Positions 14,077 through 26,416 of a DNA stretch of 64,000 nucleotides are shown here, piece after piece. Below the pieces are notes generated by a model. That model made no database searches and was not told the origin of the DNA. It was given only the letters and a program-made list of their open reading frames with translations. The DNA lies in NCBI RefSeq assembly GCF_046630445.1, contig NC_092343.1, positions 134,843,501 to 134,907,500 on the forward strand, read 5' to 3'. A program made the position numbers and the translations under genes. Every line of letters begins with the position of its first letter. Within the stretch, counting starts at the first letter, position 1. Origin of the DNA: Rutidosis leptorrhynchoides. Taxonomy: Eukaryota > Streptophyta > Magnoliopsida > Asterales > Asteraceae.

Positions 14077-14115
14077 AATATTCCCACACTTGAGCGTTGC
14101 TTGTCCTCAAGCAAT
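14077..14115 (-). promoter_or_regulatory. AthE polypurine tract region
   Basis: Minus strand reads CTTGAGGACAAGCAACGCTC then AAGTGTGGGAATATT directly before the 3' LTR start at 14076. This is the characteristic Athila 3' end. Related AAGTGTGGG motifs recur at about 15366, 15724 and 28853. Confidence 0.8.
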
Positions 14116-15954
14116 ATCGTCTTGAAATACTAGAATCACTTCTTTATTCTTCACACTTTGTACATCAGTGATTTCTATACGGCGGTATAAACAATGGTAG
14201 TAACGATATGGTTTACAGTCCCACATGACTATAAAAATTTAGATCCATTAAGGAAATTGGATCTTTATGAAAACATTTGATCTTTTGAAAATTAAATCTA
14301 GTTTTTACCCTAGATAAGTTTTCCGGAATAACCCTTTACCGGTGTTTGCAAAATATTTTTGTGGGTTTGGTGGGTTTCAGATTTGAAAATTTTAGCTCAA
14401 AACTTGCGGTTTTGTGTCATCCACTTGCTAACCTTGTATTTGGAAAGCAACACGTCCAGTTTACTTGTCCCGTATATTAACTTTCGGTAAACTACCGTCC
14501 GGTTGAAAGGAAAGCGTTGAATAAGCAACTGTTAAGGCAATGTCCCCTGATATGCTTTTAATTATGGTCTATAACGTGTCGGACGCAATTACTATCCTTG
14601 GTAGGAGCAATAGTAAAGCTCACCCTTATAATAATTTTTTTTTTTTCGGTATGGCACAAGGTCCTGTCTTTTACCACTATGCAACCACCGTTCTTACGGT
14701 TGACACCCGATTTAGTTCAGGTGACCTAATGAATTCCAGGTGAATTCCTAGGATTTTACGTTCAATGGTAATGAACGCATTGAAAATAGGGTTTTCAGAA
14801 AACAAATCGGTTTGTAATTTTGATCAAAATATTTTCTCGTTCAAGCTCGAGTTTAGATATCATTGAATTCCATGAGTTTGAATTCTCAATCTTTAAGGTC
14901 AATCTCAAGGATTGAGTAATATCAGTCTTAAAAGCTGATTTTTAATCTTTAAGGAGATTATCCTTTCTGGGGATCTGATTCATTAGTCTTATCCAGCTAA
15001 TTTGCATGGTGCCCCCCCATTGTACGAGATAAATCCTTCTCATGGTTAGGATAAATCTGACCACTTGGCGACCCTGTTTAATGCTGAGGTCCGTGGATTT
15101 CCTGCTGATTTTAGTGATGACTTTTCTAGATTTTTCGTCAACCTACAGCTGGTCTGGACGACAACTTCATGACCTAAATCAAGAAGCGCGTTTCTTTTTT
15201 CGGAAGACTTTACTTCCTTTTAATGATGGAATTGATTCATCGTGTAGATCCATCTCTTCTTTTCTTTCCTCGGGTAAAACAGTTGATTATCGTCCAAAAC
15301 AAAAGTATTTTCAATTGTTTGTACAAAAATATGTGATATATGTTTTGAATAACTTGGTAAAGTTTTCCCACACTTGGCTTTTATTTTCTTTTATTTGCCT
15401 TTTTGTTCTCCTCTATTCCGTTCTTAAATGAATTTTAACATTTTGGTTTGTTTCTCAATTTATGTCCTTTCCGAGGTTACAATAATTTCGGTGTTAAAAC
15501 CTAGTTTTATCGTTCATAAATATGTATAAACATGATTTTGAGTTCATTTAATTGAAAATTTTGAAAATTTTTACTAGAATTGGGTAGTTAGTATATAAGA
15601 CTAGGGCTGTTCTTTTTTATCAGAGAGCACTAGATTCTAATACAACTACTGCTTTACTAGTATTTTTAATGGTAACCAAGTGTATAAAGTAAAAAATTTT
15701 AAAATCCGAAAGAATTTAACCCCTTCCCACACTTAAGATCTTGCAATGCCCTCATTTGCAAGAAATCAGGAATAATTTAAATTATTGAGGGTGATTTGTG
15801 TGAAAATGATTAAATTTTTACCAAAGTTTCCAAATATATTGGCGTTTGTTTGCTGAATGATAAATGGTGCACATCATTTGTTCATTCCGTCTTGTTGTTA
15901 TTTCACATATATTTTGCATCTTGTCGTCAAAATTAGTTGCTTTTGCTGAACTTA
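14116..15954 (-). other. AthE 3' untranslated region, distal part
   Basis: About 1.8 kb between the TekB insertion and the AthE 3' LTR. No coding sequence is recognised. It contains two polypurine-like AAGTGTGGGAA motifs on the minus strand (near 15366 and 15724), the second preceded by GCAAATGAGGGCATTGC (about 15743-15759), a short inverted motif. Its other end resumes at 24861. Confidence 0.6.
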
Positions 15955-15959
15955 ATGCC

Positions 15960-18611
15960 TGAAAGGACCCGTTCATATACATTATAAACGATTCACAATA
16001 GTTGATTACATCGCGAGGTATTTGACCTCTATATGATACGTTTTACAAACATTGCATTCGTTTTTAAAAGACAAACTTTCTTTACATCAAAAATTGACAG
16101 CATGCATACCATTTCATATTACATCCAACTATAATTGACTTAATATTAATCTTGATGAACTCAACGACTCAAATGCAACGTCTTTCAAAGTATGTCTTGA
16201 ATGACTTCAAGTAATATCCTTAAAATGAGCTAATGCACAGCGGAATATTTCTTTAATACCTGAGAATAAACATGCTTTAAAGTGTCAACCAAAAGGTTGG
16301 TGAGTTCATTAGTTTATCATAATCCATCATTTCCGTAATAGTAATAGACCACAAGATTTCAGTTTCTATAAATATCCGTACACTCGCAAGTGTATAAAAG
16401 TATTCTATAAGTTGTAGGCACCCGGTAACAAGCCTTAACGTTCATGTTTTACCCTCTGAAGTACACCAGATCAGGTGTGTTTAAAATAACCTCGAAGTAC
16501 TAAAGCATCCCATAGTCAGGATGGGATTTGTCAGACTCAATAGATCTATCTTTAGGATTCGCGCCTACCGTACATAGACAAGTAGTTTAATGTTACCAAG
16601 CTAAGGGTATATTTCTGGTTTAAACCCACATAGAATTAGTTTTAGTACTTGTGCCTATTTCGTAAAACATTTATAAATCAGCGCATGTATTCTCAGCCCA
16701 AAAATATATATAAAAAGGGAGCAAATGAAACTCACAATACTGTATTTCGTAGCAATTATGTATATGACGGCACTGAACAAGTGCAGGGTTTGTCTCGGAT
16801 TCACGAACCTATATTAAGTATATATATTTATATGTTGGTCAATATCTGTCTAACAATTTAGGTCAAGTCGTAGTGTATCACAATCCTAATGCTCGAGACC
16901 GACATGCAAAAGTCAACAAGAGTCAACTTGACCCAAAATAACTTTCAAAATCTATACATGTTTATTATATAACTTATATATAGTAGTTTTATATATTTAA
17001 ATATATTTATCAGATCTTATTATACTAAATAATACAAGTCATTTATTAATAAATAAAAATTTATATTAAAATTCATATATGATAAAAAATATACTTTTAT
17101 ATATCTCAAGTAATAAAATTTATAAAATTCACTTAATATCATAAAAATATAGTGGTATGTATTATTAATGTAATTACATTACATGTGGTAAAAATATCTT
17201 TGTACGCATATTTATTTGATAAAATAATATTGATAATAATAATAATAAAATGATAGTTTCAATAAAAATATTAATTTTTAGTAATAAAGATAATTTTAGT
17301 AATAACATCAACTGATAATCGTTTTAATAATCGTTTTAATAATAATATTAAAATTAATGATAATTCAGTTGACCATATCTTTTAATCCGTTCATCGAAAC
17401 CACACGATTTCTAAATGAAAAGTTATTAATTTTTTTCTTCAACTTTTCAATGACATGCATATCATATAACTTATCTCAGTAGCATATGTATCAAATTCGT
17501 GATTTATCATAAACTATTTAACGACGAAACTAAGCATACAAACATGCATAATTATATATACTCGAGCACTAGTCAGGGATACACTATTAATATATAAAAG
17601 ATAAGATATGAATGCTCACGTATCAATATTGTGATTCAATATTGCAGGAAAGTACGTAGATGCAACGAAAATGATAAACGTTAGGTTGACCTCACGAGCA
17701 ATACCCTCGATCAATACCCATAACCTTCATAGCTATAACCCATAATTTCCTTAGCTATATCCCATTTGAAAACTTATTTTGAAATCGTCTGAATATAACT
17801 CCGTCGTAGTATTTTATGTATACTAATAATATCTTGAAATAATACTAAGTAAATATATATATATGTAATTCGATTGAGAGAGTTTAGAGAAATATATTTT
17901 CAAGTTTCTATGAAATAATGAAACCTATTGAATTCTATTTATAATAGATTTTTGAATTATTAAAGTGAATTATTAAAGTATGAATTATTAAAGTGAATTA
18001 TTAAAGTATGAATTATTAAAGTGAATTATTAAAGTATGAATTATTATAGTGAATTATTAAAGTTAAAGTAAAGTAAAAGTAAAGTAAATGTAAAGTTATA
18101 GTATAGTAAAAGTATAAAACTATGTACGTATAATACGCGTATAAAAATATATAATATTAATTTAAATCGTTATATATATTTAATAAAATAAAATATAAAT
18201 ATCGTTATCTTTATCATACTGGTTAAGTAATGAGTTGTCAAAAAGAATAGATTTCTTAAATCACAGTGGACCTCATAACATAGGCCCGTAATCATATCAT
18301 AATGTATCTGATAATTCAATCATTTGATATTATCTCTTAATTCTGTCGATAAATATATCGAAACAAATATGTTCATGTAACGTATCATATATCTAATACT
18401 TTGTTAATGTTTTCAGTTAATATTATATATTATATATACATATCTATATACACATAATTGTTCGTGAATCGTCGAATACGGTCAAAGGGTAATTGATTAC
18501 ATGAATGTAGTTCCAAACTTTTTAAGATTCAACATTACAAATTATGCTTATCGTGTCGGAAACATATAAAGGTTAAGTTTAAATTTGGTCGGAAATTTCC
18601 GGGTCGTCACA
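15960..18611 (-). repeat. TekB 3' LTR (left copy)
   Basis: 2652 bp. Contains a 28-bp tandem array at 17953-18065 and the block with acctgagaataaacatgctt (about 16258-16277) shared with TekA, InvC, LtrG and soloD. No GC-rich palindrome doublet like that of AthE or soloD is present. Confidence 0.93.
17953..18065. repeat. 28-bp tandem repeat in the TekB LTR
   Basis: About four copies of a 28-bp unit made of two near-identical halves, gaattattaaagtg and gaattattaaagtat. A short aaagtaaagta run follows. The same array is at about 24195-24308 in the other LTR with the same copy number, so it predates insertion. Confidence 0.9.
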
Positions 18612-18645
18612 GTACCTACCCGTTAAAGAAATTTCGTCCCGAAAT
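18612..18645 (-). promoter_or_regulatory. TekB 3'-end/polypurine-like segment
   Basis: Minus strand GGGACGAAATTTCTTTAACG then GGTAGGTAC abuts the 3' LTR start at 18611. The same sequence closes TekA (8566-8606). Confidence 0.6.
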
Positions 18646-19738
18646 TTGATCGAGGTTGTCATGGCTAACTATAAAAATGTTTTCATGATGAATATGAGTT
18701 GATAAATAGAGTTTTATCATCATTGAGTAATATAGATAAAAATAATTTGATTACGCGAAGAGTATAAGTGAAGCTATCGCAAGAGAGTGAAATGAGTAAA
18801 CGTATATTCGTTTTAACCGATGACGTAGTTATGATTGATTTTCGGAATTCATGGGATTTAAAGAAAATCTTTGCAATAAGATTTGGTTCTTCGGCGATTA
18901 AGGAAATCAGGATCTTCTTTGATTAAATGCGATAATCTGTCTCGATTTCTCTGTCTGATATTTTACTATAATTCCACCCCCTTCGTTTCTTTATTTCCAC
19001 ATCTCACACCTTCTAGTCTTTCTCCCCAATTCATACTTTAAAGCATTCGTTAATATGCTTCATCCAGTATTAATTCTTGATATACTCTTAACTTTCATAT
19101 ATGTCATTCTTCTTTTTCATCTACCACCGGAGGAAGTTATTTTCTTCTACCATTACCTTGGGGTTATTGTGTTTTTCATTCTCCCGTGTCTTTATATTGC
19201 TATACGCATTGATATACACGGTTTGTAATTTCAGGGTTGTTATCGGGCTTTATATTCTCCATTATATTTTGGAGCTTCATTCTTTCGTTTTCTCTTTCCG
19301 ACCTTAAGTCAAGCGGATAATGGTCCAGAATTCGTAGATATGAATTTTTTGGATGAACATAGTTAATGTTCCAAGAAGAAAATCGTAATGGCATGATCTT
19401 GATTTGGAAAATTACCAGAATATCCGAAAATATAGAGCTATCAAGATGATATGTTCTTAATATGTTTGGAAATTGGGTAGAATGTAAGAATCGTGTAAAC
19501 AGTACGTGATGACAGTATGTTCTGTGAATCATCACGTTCCATTAGAAACTCAGCATGACTTACTGTAATATAATCACGTTGATCAAGTGTCATTATATTA
19601 TACTAACTCATGCTTCAGTTCCCAACACTACTTCAAAAACATTCCTATTTTAAATTCAAATTTTTTTTTTTAGAATTTAGAAACTAACACAGTTTCTTTT
19701 TATGTTGTAACGCAGATATTGCGAGGAGATAAAAGATT

Positions 19739-20070
19739 TCAGATAAGAATAGTTGTGAAAATATCTTCAGGAATATCGAAGATATTATAATAACAGATAC
19801 GATAATATGGATGATGAAGAAGATTTGTCTGTGAAGGTTTAGAATAAGAAGTAAGTTGTTTGCTAACGATTTCAGTAGACACTGAATTATTTGGATCCTT
19901 TGAAGGCAGGTTTAGTCTTTGTGATTTGTCCACAGCCTCCTTCATGGTCTGCTCAATCCGTTTTCCAGTTTTAAACCTTCTCTTTTTCTCAGCTTTACCA
20001 CCATACTATTCTTTATCATCAAACTTTTGACTGTTAAAGTCGTTTACAGTTTTTGCTGCTTCATCAGCAT
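19739..20070 (-). pseudogene. Conserved coding-like block 2 of TekB, unknown product
   Basis: Counterpart of TekA 9535-9272. The open part (19945-19739) begins MKEAVDKSQRLNLPSKDPNN; further upstream RIEQTMKEA is in frame with it but stops occur before that. Lys/Glu-rich with a serine-rich tail. No domain recognised. Confidence 0.3.
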
Positions 20071-20273
20071 TTTTCCAATTTCGGAGAACTAGTTCATGGT
20101 TTGGGATGTTTTTCAGAAAATTCACATTCGAAGTATGTAAGTCTAGGAGATAGACGTTATATGTATAACTTTTGACGTAAAATTGTCGCGAAATTCAAAA
20201 TACTGATTGCTAATTCCCAGTAGTTGGTGTGACAATTATTGTTACAGGATGTAGGTGAGTACATGATGGGGTT

Positions 20274-20510
20274 TTAATGAATAAGTATAGTGGCTTTTCG
20301 GAGAGGCTTAAGTCGAAGGTTAATGAAGTTGTTGATAAGTTTACTGCTAATGTGGCGAGATATGAAAGGTTCCCCGGTAACAATGATGAAGGGGTAATTG
20401 TTATAATAAGGTTTATTCGTATAAACAAATGAAGGTGATTTGCTAGAGCTGTGACAAAACTGTCTATTTTGGAAAGAGATTGAAAAATTATATTTGGTAA
20501 TAAATATCAA
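20274..20510 (-). pseudogene. Conserved coding-like block 1 of TekB, unknown product
   Basis: A 78-codon open stretch containing FSISFQNRQFCHSSSKS, aligned with TekA 9832-9548. The following segment (PYYNNYPF) is also similar. No domain recognised; sharing between the two elements is the only support. Confidence 0.3.
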
Positions 20511-21345
20511 AGGATCTGAAATGGATACGTGTTAAACTATAACTTTGGTTTCGAGAGCTTTTCAGATGCATGACAGTGGGTAATATGTGGTTGGATCATC
20601 ATCTCACATGTCTTTAGAAATTTCGAAGTGTTTGAACACATATTGTAATTGTTAATATACATATGATGTTCTAAGATTTTGAATGATACAAATATTTTTG
20701 TGAGTTCCATGAATAGAAATGAGGTTCTAGGACAGTTTTGAAGTCAAAGTATAGTTTTGAAAGATGTAGGAATTTAAGAGTGATGATTTCGGTTATATCT
20801 TGAATCGAATTCTGAGATTTCAAAATCAGAATATGTAATTAGATTTTGAATGAGTATGGTTGTTTTGATTTTTATAAAAGAATGTATATTGTTGTGAAAG
20901 TAGGGAGTATAATGGATGATTTGCTGAATCAGATTCGAAGAATGTAACATATTAATTGTGAATTTATATATCTCTCGGGTATTACCTACCCGTTAAAAAA
21001 AATTCACAATTAATATTTTGTACAAAAAAATTTTATTACAGTTTTTATGGAAATATATATGTATATATTTCTTCAGATGTAATATTGATTTAATGAGTTA
21101 ATATTAAATTAAACTCATTTGATTTATGGTTAAGGCGAGGATAGATAATTTCTAAATTTTAGAAATTACATAATCGCCGTAGAATGTTTCCCCAATGAAG
21201 TTATGAATCAATACTTCATCGTTGTGGTATTCCTTGGTATCTACATGGCGTATGACGTCGATGCTCGTGGGACAGATTGTGAAGTTGAGGTTTGCGATGC
21301 GGTTGTTGTTGGTGGTGGTAATGGTACTGTTGATGGTGGTACTGG

Positions 21346-21792
21346 TTATGCTGTTGGTGCTCCTGCTGGTGTTTGTAACCTTTGCACCATATTCTCCAAA
21401 GCCACTACCCGAGCGCGAAGCTCGTTGACTTCTTCTATTACACCGGGGTAATTGTCGGTTCGGACGAGCGGATAAATAAGATCTAGAATTTGGTGTAGTA
21501 TACAATCATGACGAGATACTCTGGAAATGAGAGAGAAAATGGTGTTTCGGACAGGTTCGCCGGTAAGTGCTTCAGGTTCATTGCCAAGAGGGCAATGTGG
21601 TGGATGAAAGGGATCGCCTTCTTCTTGTCTCCAATGGTTAAGTAGATTACGAACCCATCCCCAATTCATCCAGAATAGATGATGGCTAATTGGTTGATTC
21701 ATTCCGGTCACGCTGCTTTCGGAGCTCATGTGGAAATCCACATCGGCATAGCTGTCGGAATCCGAGGAACTCGAACTGGTTGAGGGATCCAT
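21346..21792 (-). CDS. TekB short gag-like protein, 148 aa
   Basis: An intact ORF starting at ATG 21792-21790, about 390 bases inside the element and after the PBS leader. The N-terminus is serine/aspartate-rich (MDPSTSSSSSDSDS), followed by a tryptophan-containing block (WMNWGWVRNLLNHWRQEEG), a conserved GNEPEALTGEPVRNTIF block and a C-terminal leucine-rich segment (about residues 120-142, EEVNELRARVVALENMVQRL) that looks like a coiled coil. TekA carries the same gene with stops. Its position and coiled coil suggest a capsid-related or assembly role as in TR-GAG elements, but it is much shorter than a normal gag and no zinc knuckle is present. Function is inference. Confidence 0.6.
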   Translation of the reverse strand: MDPSTSSSSSDSDSYADVDFHMSSESSVTGMNQPISHHLFWMNWGWVRNLLNHWRQEEGDPFHPPHCPLGNEPEALTGEPVRNTIFSLISRVSRHDCILHQILDLIYPLVRTDNYPGVIEEVNELRARVVALENMVQRLQTPAGAPTA

Positions 21793-22188
21793 CTTGTATG
21801 ATTAGGGAAAGAATTTTTTGGTATGAAATAGATTGTAGAATTTAGATTTGGTATTCTTCAATACATAATTTACATATGTATATATAATACCAAAATCCCA
21901 TAAATTACGGAGGAATCTTTGAAAGATGTCAGTCAACGTTCACAGTAACAGATATGCTAAGATAAGAATTCGTCTATACACTATTATGCAATAAATGTAG
22001 GAAAATGTGTCTAGACTTAAGAATGATAAGCAGGTAATTTCCTAAGGATGGTAAGTAGATGATTTTCGACTAAAAATGATAAGCAAAAATTTTGACATGC
22101 AGACACGGTCGAAGTCCAGACTCACTAATGCATCTTAACAACTATCAGTTAGACACACTAATGCAAGACCTGGTTCGCTAAGACCGCC

Positions 22189-22200
22189 GCTCTGATACCA
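22189..22200 (-). promoter_or_regulatory. TekB primer-binding site (tRNA-iMet type)
   Basis: TGGTATCAGAGC on the minus strand, two bases from the 5' LTR edge at 22203. It fixes the element's orientation as minus. Confidence 0.92.
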
Positions 22201-22202
22201 AC

Positions 22203-24855
22203 TGAAAGGACCCGTTCATATACATTATAAACGATTCACAATAGTTGATTACATCGCGAGGTATTTGACCTCTATATGATACGTTTTACAAACATTGCAT
22301 TCGTTTTTAAAAGACAAACTTTCTTTACATCAAAAATTGACGGCATGCATACCATTTCATATTACATCCAACTATAATTGACTTAATATTAATCTTGATG
22401 AGCTCAACGACTCGAATGCAACGTCTTTCAAAGTATGTCTTGAATGACTCCAAGTAATATCCTTAAAATGAGCTAATGCACAGCGGAATATTTCTTTAAT
22501 ACCTGAGAATAAACATGCTTTAAAGTGTCAACCAAAAGGTTGGTGAGTTCATTAGTTTATCATAATCCATCATTTCCGTAATAGTAATAGACCACAAGAT
22601 TTCAGTTTCTATAAATATCCGTACACTCGCAAGTGTATAAAAGTATTCTATAAGTTGTAGGCACCCGGTAACAAGCCTTAACGTTCATGTTTTACCCTCT
22701 GAAGTACACCAGATCAGGTGTGTTTAAAATAACCTCAAAGTACTAAAGCATCCCATAGTCAGGATGGGGTTTGTCAGACCCAATAGATCTATCTTTAGGA
22801 TTCGCGCCTACCGTACATAGACAAGTAGTTTAATGTTACCAAGCTAAGGGTATATTTCTGGTTTAAACCCACATAGAATTAGTTTTAGTACTTGTGCCTA
22901 TTTCGTAAAACATTTATAAATCAGCGCATGTATTCTCAGCCCAAAAATATGTATAAAAAGGGAGCAAATGAAACTCACAATACTGTATTTAGTAGCAATT
23001 ATGTATATGACGGCACTGAACAAGTGCAGGGTTTGTCTCGGATTCACGAACCTATATTAAGTATATATATTTATATGTTGGTCAATATCTGTCTAACAAT
23101 TTAGGTCAAGTCGTAGTGTATCACAATCCTAATGCTCGAGACCGACATGCAAAAGTCAACAAGAGTCAACTTGACCCAAAATAACTTTCAAAATCTATAC
23201 ATATTTATTATATAACTTATATATAGTAGTTTTATATATTTAAATATATTTATCAGATCTTATTATACTAAATAATACAAGTCATTTATTAATAAATAAA
23301 AATTTATATTAAAATTCATATATGATAAAAAAATATACTTTTATATATCTCAAGTAATAAAATTTATAAAATTCACTTAATATCATAAAAATATAGTGGT
23401 ATGTATTATTAATGTAATTACATTACATGTGGTAAAAATATCTTTGTACGCATATTTATTTGATAAAATAATATTGATAATAATAATAATAAAATGATAG
23501 TTTCAATAAAAATATTAATTTTTAGTAATAAAGATAATTTTAGTAATAACATCAACTGATAATCGTTTTAATAATCGTTTTAATAATAATATTAAAATTA
23601 ATGATAATTCAGTTGACCATATCTTTTAATCCGTTCATCGAAACCACACGATTTCTAAATGAAAAGTTATTAATTTTTTTCTTCAACTTTTCAATGACAT
23701 GCATATCATATAACTTATCTCAGTAGCATATGTATCAAATTCGTGATTTATCATAAACTATTTAACGACGAAACTAAGCATACAAACATGCATAATCATA
23801 TATACTCGAGCACTAGTCAGGGATACACTATTAATATATAAAAGATAAGATATGAATGCTCACGTATCAATATTGTGATTCAATATTGCAGGAAAGTACG
23901 TAGACGCAACGAAAATGATAAACGTTAGGTTGACCTCACGAGCAATACCCTCGATCAATACCCATAACCTTCATAGCTATAACCCATAATTTCCTTAGCT
24001 ATATCCCATTTGAAAACTTATTTTGAAATCGTCTGAATATAACTCCATCGTAGTATTTTATGTATACTAATAATATCTTGAAATAGTACTAAGTAAATAT
24101 ATATATATGTAATTCGATTGAGAGAGTTTAGAGAAATATATTTTCAAGTTTCTATGAAATAATGAAACCTATTGAATTCTATTTATAATAGATTTTTGAA
24201 TTATTAAAGTGAATTATTAAAGTATGAATTATTAAAGTGAATTATTAAAGTATGAATTATTAAAGTGAATTATTAAAGTATGAATTATTATAGTGAATTA
24301 TTAAAGTTAAAGTAAAGTAAAAGTAAAGTAAAGGTAAAGTTATAGTATAGTAAAAGTATAAAACTATGTACGTATAATACGCGTATAAAAATATATAATA
24401 TTAATTTAAATCGTTATATATATTTAATAAAATAAAATATAAATATCGTTATCTTTATCATACTGGTTAAGTAATGAGTTGTCAAAAAGAATAGATTTCT
24501 TAAATCACAGTGGACCTCATAACATAGGCCCGTAATCATATCATAATGTATCTGATAATTCAATCATTTGATATTATCTCTTAATTCTGTCGATAAATAT
24601 ATCGAAACAAATATGTTCATGTAACGTATCATATATCTAATACTTTGTTAATGTTTTCAGTTAATATTATATATTATATATACATATCTATATACACATA
24701 ATTGTTCGTGAATCGTCGAATACGGTCAAAGGGTAATTGATTACATGAATGTAGTTCCAAACTTTTTAAGATTCAACATTACAAATTATGCTTATCATGT
24801 CGGAAACATATAAAGGTTAATTTTAAATTTGGTCGGAAATTTCCGGGTCGTCACA
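22203..24855 (-). repeat. TekB 5' LTR (right copy)
   Basis: 2653 bp, nearly identical to 15960-18611. Differences seen include several C/T or G/A changes at CpG sites, such as ctcgaag/ctcaaag and gtagatgc/gtagacgc. Confidence 0.93.
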
Positions 24856-24860
24856 ATGCC

Positions 24861-25222
24861 AGTCTTTGAAAATGCGTTGTTTTACCCTGTTGTGTACATA
24901 AGATAAACTGCAACCATATATACATATTTTTGAAGTTTGGTATATTACCCCACATTCAAAAATTATTAAAATCTAAGAATAAAAGTTAGACAATTATAAA
25001 AACTATTACAATATTAACAAAAGTATTAAACGTATCAATCATTACAAATTAAAAAAAATAAGTATACTAGGGATGATACTGGTACCAATAGGGGTTCCAG
25101 GCATAACCATAGGTGCTATAGAATGCTTCGGCAGGGTTATACGTAGGATACGGTGGTTGCATCTCTATAGTCCAGGGAGGGAAGATCGGTTTCGGTGTAG
25201 GAATATAGTTTCTACCTATATG
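24861..25222 (-). other. AthE 3' untranslated region, proximal part
   Basis: Continues 15954 across TekB and runs up to the stop of the envelope-like ORF. AT-rich between 24890 and 25060; no coding evidence. Confidence 0.6.
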
Positions 25223-26416
25223 TTAGCAATGAGCTATGATTTGGTTCTGATGAACTTGCCAATCTTCAAATGCTCTCTGTCTAGCATTTTCGTATTCCTG
25301 AGAAGCTATAAACCTTTGCATTTCTTGCATCTCATTCCCCCCTCCTACATTACCTTGATGTTGGTTTCTCTCCACCTGTGGATGTCTACCATGGTATCGT
25401 ACTGCGGCGTTATTTCGCCTCTTCAAAACTTTCGCACCATGGTATACATTTAAACCTATAGTATCGCGGGGTTCTGGTTCTTCTACTAATAATCCCCCCC
25501 GACTTATATCCACACCGAGATATTCACCAATCAAAGTAATAAAAATACCACCTCCTATTATGCAATGCGGTCGCATCCCCCGAACCATAGCTGATAAATA
25601 ATAACCCACACAATACGGTATACTTACAGCGCTTTGTGGGTCTCGAATACACATATGGTAAAACAAATCCTGTTCATTTACTTTTTCCTTGTTCTTACCC
25701 CTTTGTGTAATCGAATTAGCTAAAAACCTATGTATCACTCTTAATTCGGCTCTATCTATATCCAAATAAGAGTAATTTCCCCCTTTGAAACGGTGATGGC
25801 TTGTCATTTGACTCCACACACCGTGTGTATCAAAATTTTCATCTATCTTTCTACCGTTTAGTATCAACCCTCTACAATCGGCAGATGCTAACTCCTCAGG
25901 CGTATATATACGTAAAGCCTGAGCCATATCCAGTAAAGACATGTGGCGCATCGAACCGCCTAACAAAAATCTAATAAAAGAACGATCGGTTAAACTAGCT
26001 ACCCGATCATTCAACTCTATACTACACAACAATTCTTCACACCATACTTTATATACAGGTCTACGCATGGTGAATAAACGTACCCAGTCATTAAAAGTAG
26101 AATTACCATACCTCTGTACAAGTAATTCCCTAATTGGCCCGGCCAATTCTACAGCTTCTAAGGGTCCCCATTCTATGACCCTTGGTACCTCAACAACCTT
26201 AAAATGAAGAGTATGCAAACCCCTTTGATATTTTGGATAATCTATCCAAAGTCTGTCAAATCTCAGGTTCGGGTGCAACTCTTCCAAGTGCATATCAGAA
26301 AAGGTCATGACTGGATGAGGTATATCCTGCTTGTAGTAGTTATCCACCTCCTGTTGTTCCGCATTCTCAGCAGGAGCATTACGGGCTTGGGATGAAGATT
26401 CACCCCTTTCAGTCTG
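25223..26416 (-). CDS. AthE envelope-like ORF (Athila ORF1 family)
   Basis: A long uninterrupted reading frame of about 397 codons. Segments such as DRLWIDYPKYQRGLHTLHF, GPIRELLVQRYGNSTF, LTDRSFIRFLLGGSMRHMS and PYCVGYYLSAMVRG fit the Athila ORF1 family, often called envelope-like from its place after pol, although an envelope role in plants is unproven. There is no ATG at the start: an in-frame TGA lies a few codons upstream and the frame opens right after TTTTGCAG at 26417, a good splice-acceptor match. Expression from a spliced RNA is inferred; otherwise translation would begin at an internal Met near residue 38. I see no clear signal peptide or membrane segment. It is the only large AthE frame without a stop. 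Confidence 0.7.
   Translation of the reverse strand, partial: QTERGESSSQARNAPAENAEQQEVDNYYKQDIPHPVMTFSDMHLEELHPNLRFDRLWIDYPKYQRGLHTLHFKVVEVPRVIEWGPLEAVELAGPIRELLVQRYGNSTFNDWVRLFTMRRPVYKVWCEELLCSIELNDRVASLTDRSFIRFLLGGSMRHMSLLDMAQALRIYTPEELASADCRGLILNGRKIDENFDTHGVWSQMTSHHRFKGGNYSYLDIDRAELRVIHRFLANSITQRGKNKEKVNEQDLFYHMCIRDPQSAVSIPYCVGYYLSAMVRGMRPHCIIGGGIFITLIGEYLGVDISRGGLLVEEPEPRDTIGLNVYHGAKVLKRRNNAAVRYHGRHPQVERNQHQGNVGGGNEMQEMQRFIASQEYENARQRAFEDWQVHQNQIIAHC

Larger units (their letters stand above)
18612..22202 (-). other. TekB interior without pol
   Basis: A 3.6-kb interior with no reverse transcriptase, RNase H or integrase motif in any frame. From the 5' side (right) it holds the PBS leader, the gag-like ORF (21792-21346), then long AT-rich DNA, then coding-like remnants at about 20510-20274 and 20070-19739 matched in TekA. 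18650-19730 shows no support for a gene. Confidence 0.7.
15960..24855 (-). mobile_element. TekB: young non-autonomous LTR element, nest level 4
   Basis: Flanked by ATGCC (15955-15959 and 24856-24860) in the 3' untranslated region of AthE. LTRs are 15960-18611 and 22203-24855, TGTGACGACCCGG...GGGTCCTTTCA in minus sense. The PBS at 22200-22189 is of initiator-Met type and the 3' end (18612-18645) is Tekay-like. The 3.6-kb interior has a short intact gag-like ORF but no pol. By eye the LTRs differ at about 18-20 positions, many at CpG, so this is the youngest insertion of the nest. Movement would have needed a partner's enzymes. Confidence 0.93.

Noticed and set aside
13749-14093. Plus-strand ORF of 114 codons in the AthE LTR, repeated at 37482-37853
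   Set aside because: It is antisense to the element and recurs only because LTRs are duplicated. No domain is recognised.
16649-16861. Plus-strand 70-codon ORF in the TekB LTR, repeated at 22892-23104
   Set aside because: Duplicated LTR sequence, antisense to the element; no evidence of coding.
21152-21505. 117-codon minus-strand ORF overlapping the TekB gag-like gene
   Set aside because: Other-frame shadow of the gag-like ORF, rich in Ser/Thr/Asn from repeated GGT/ACC codons.
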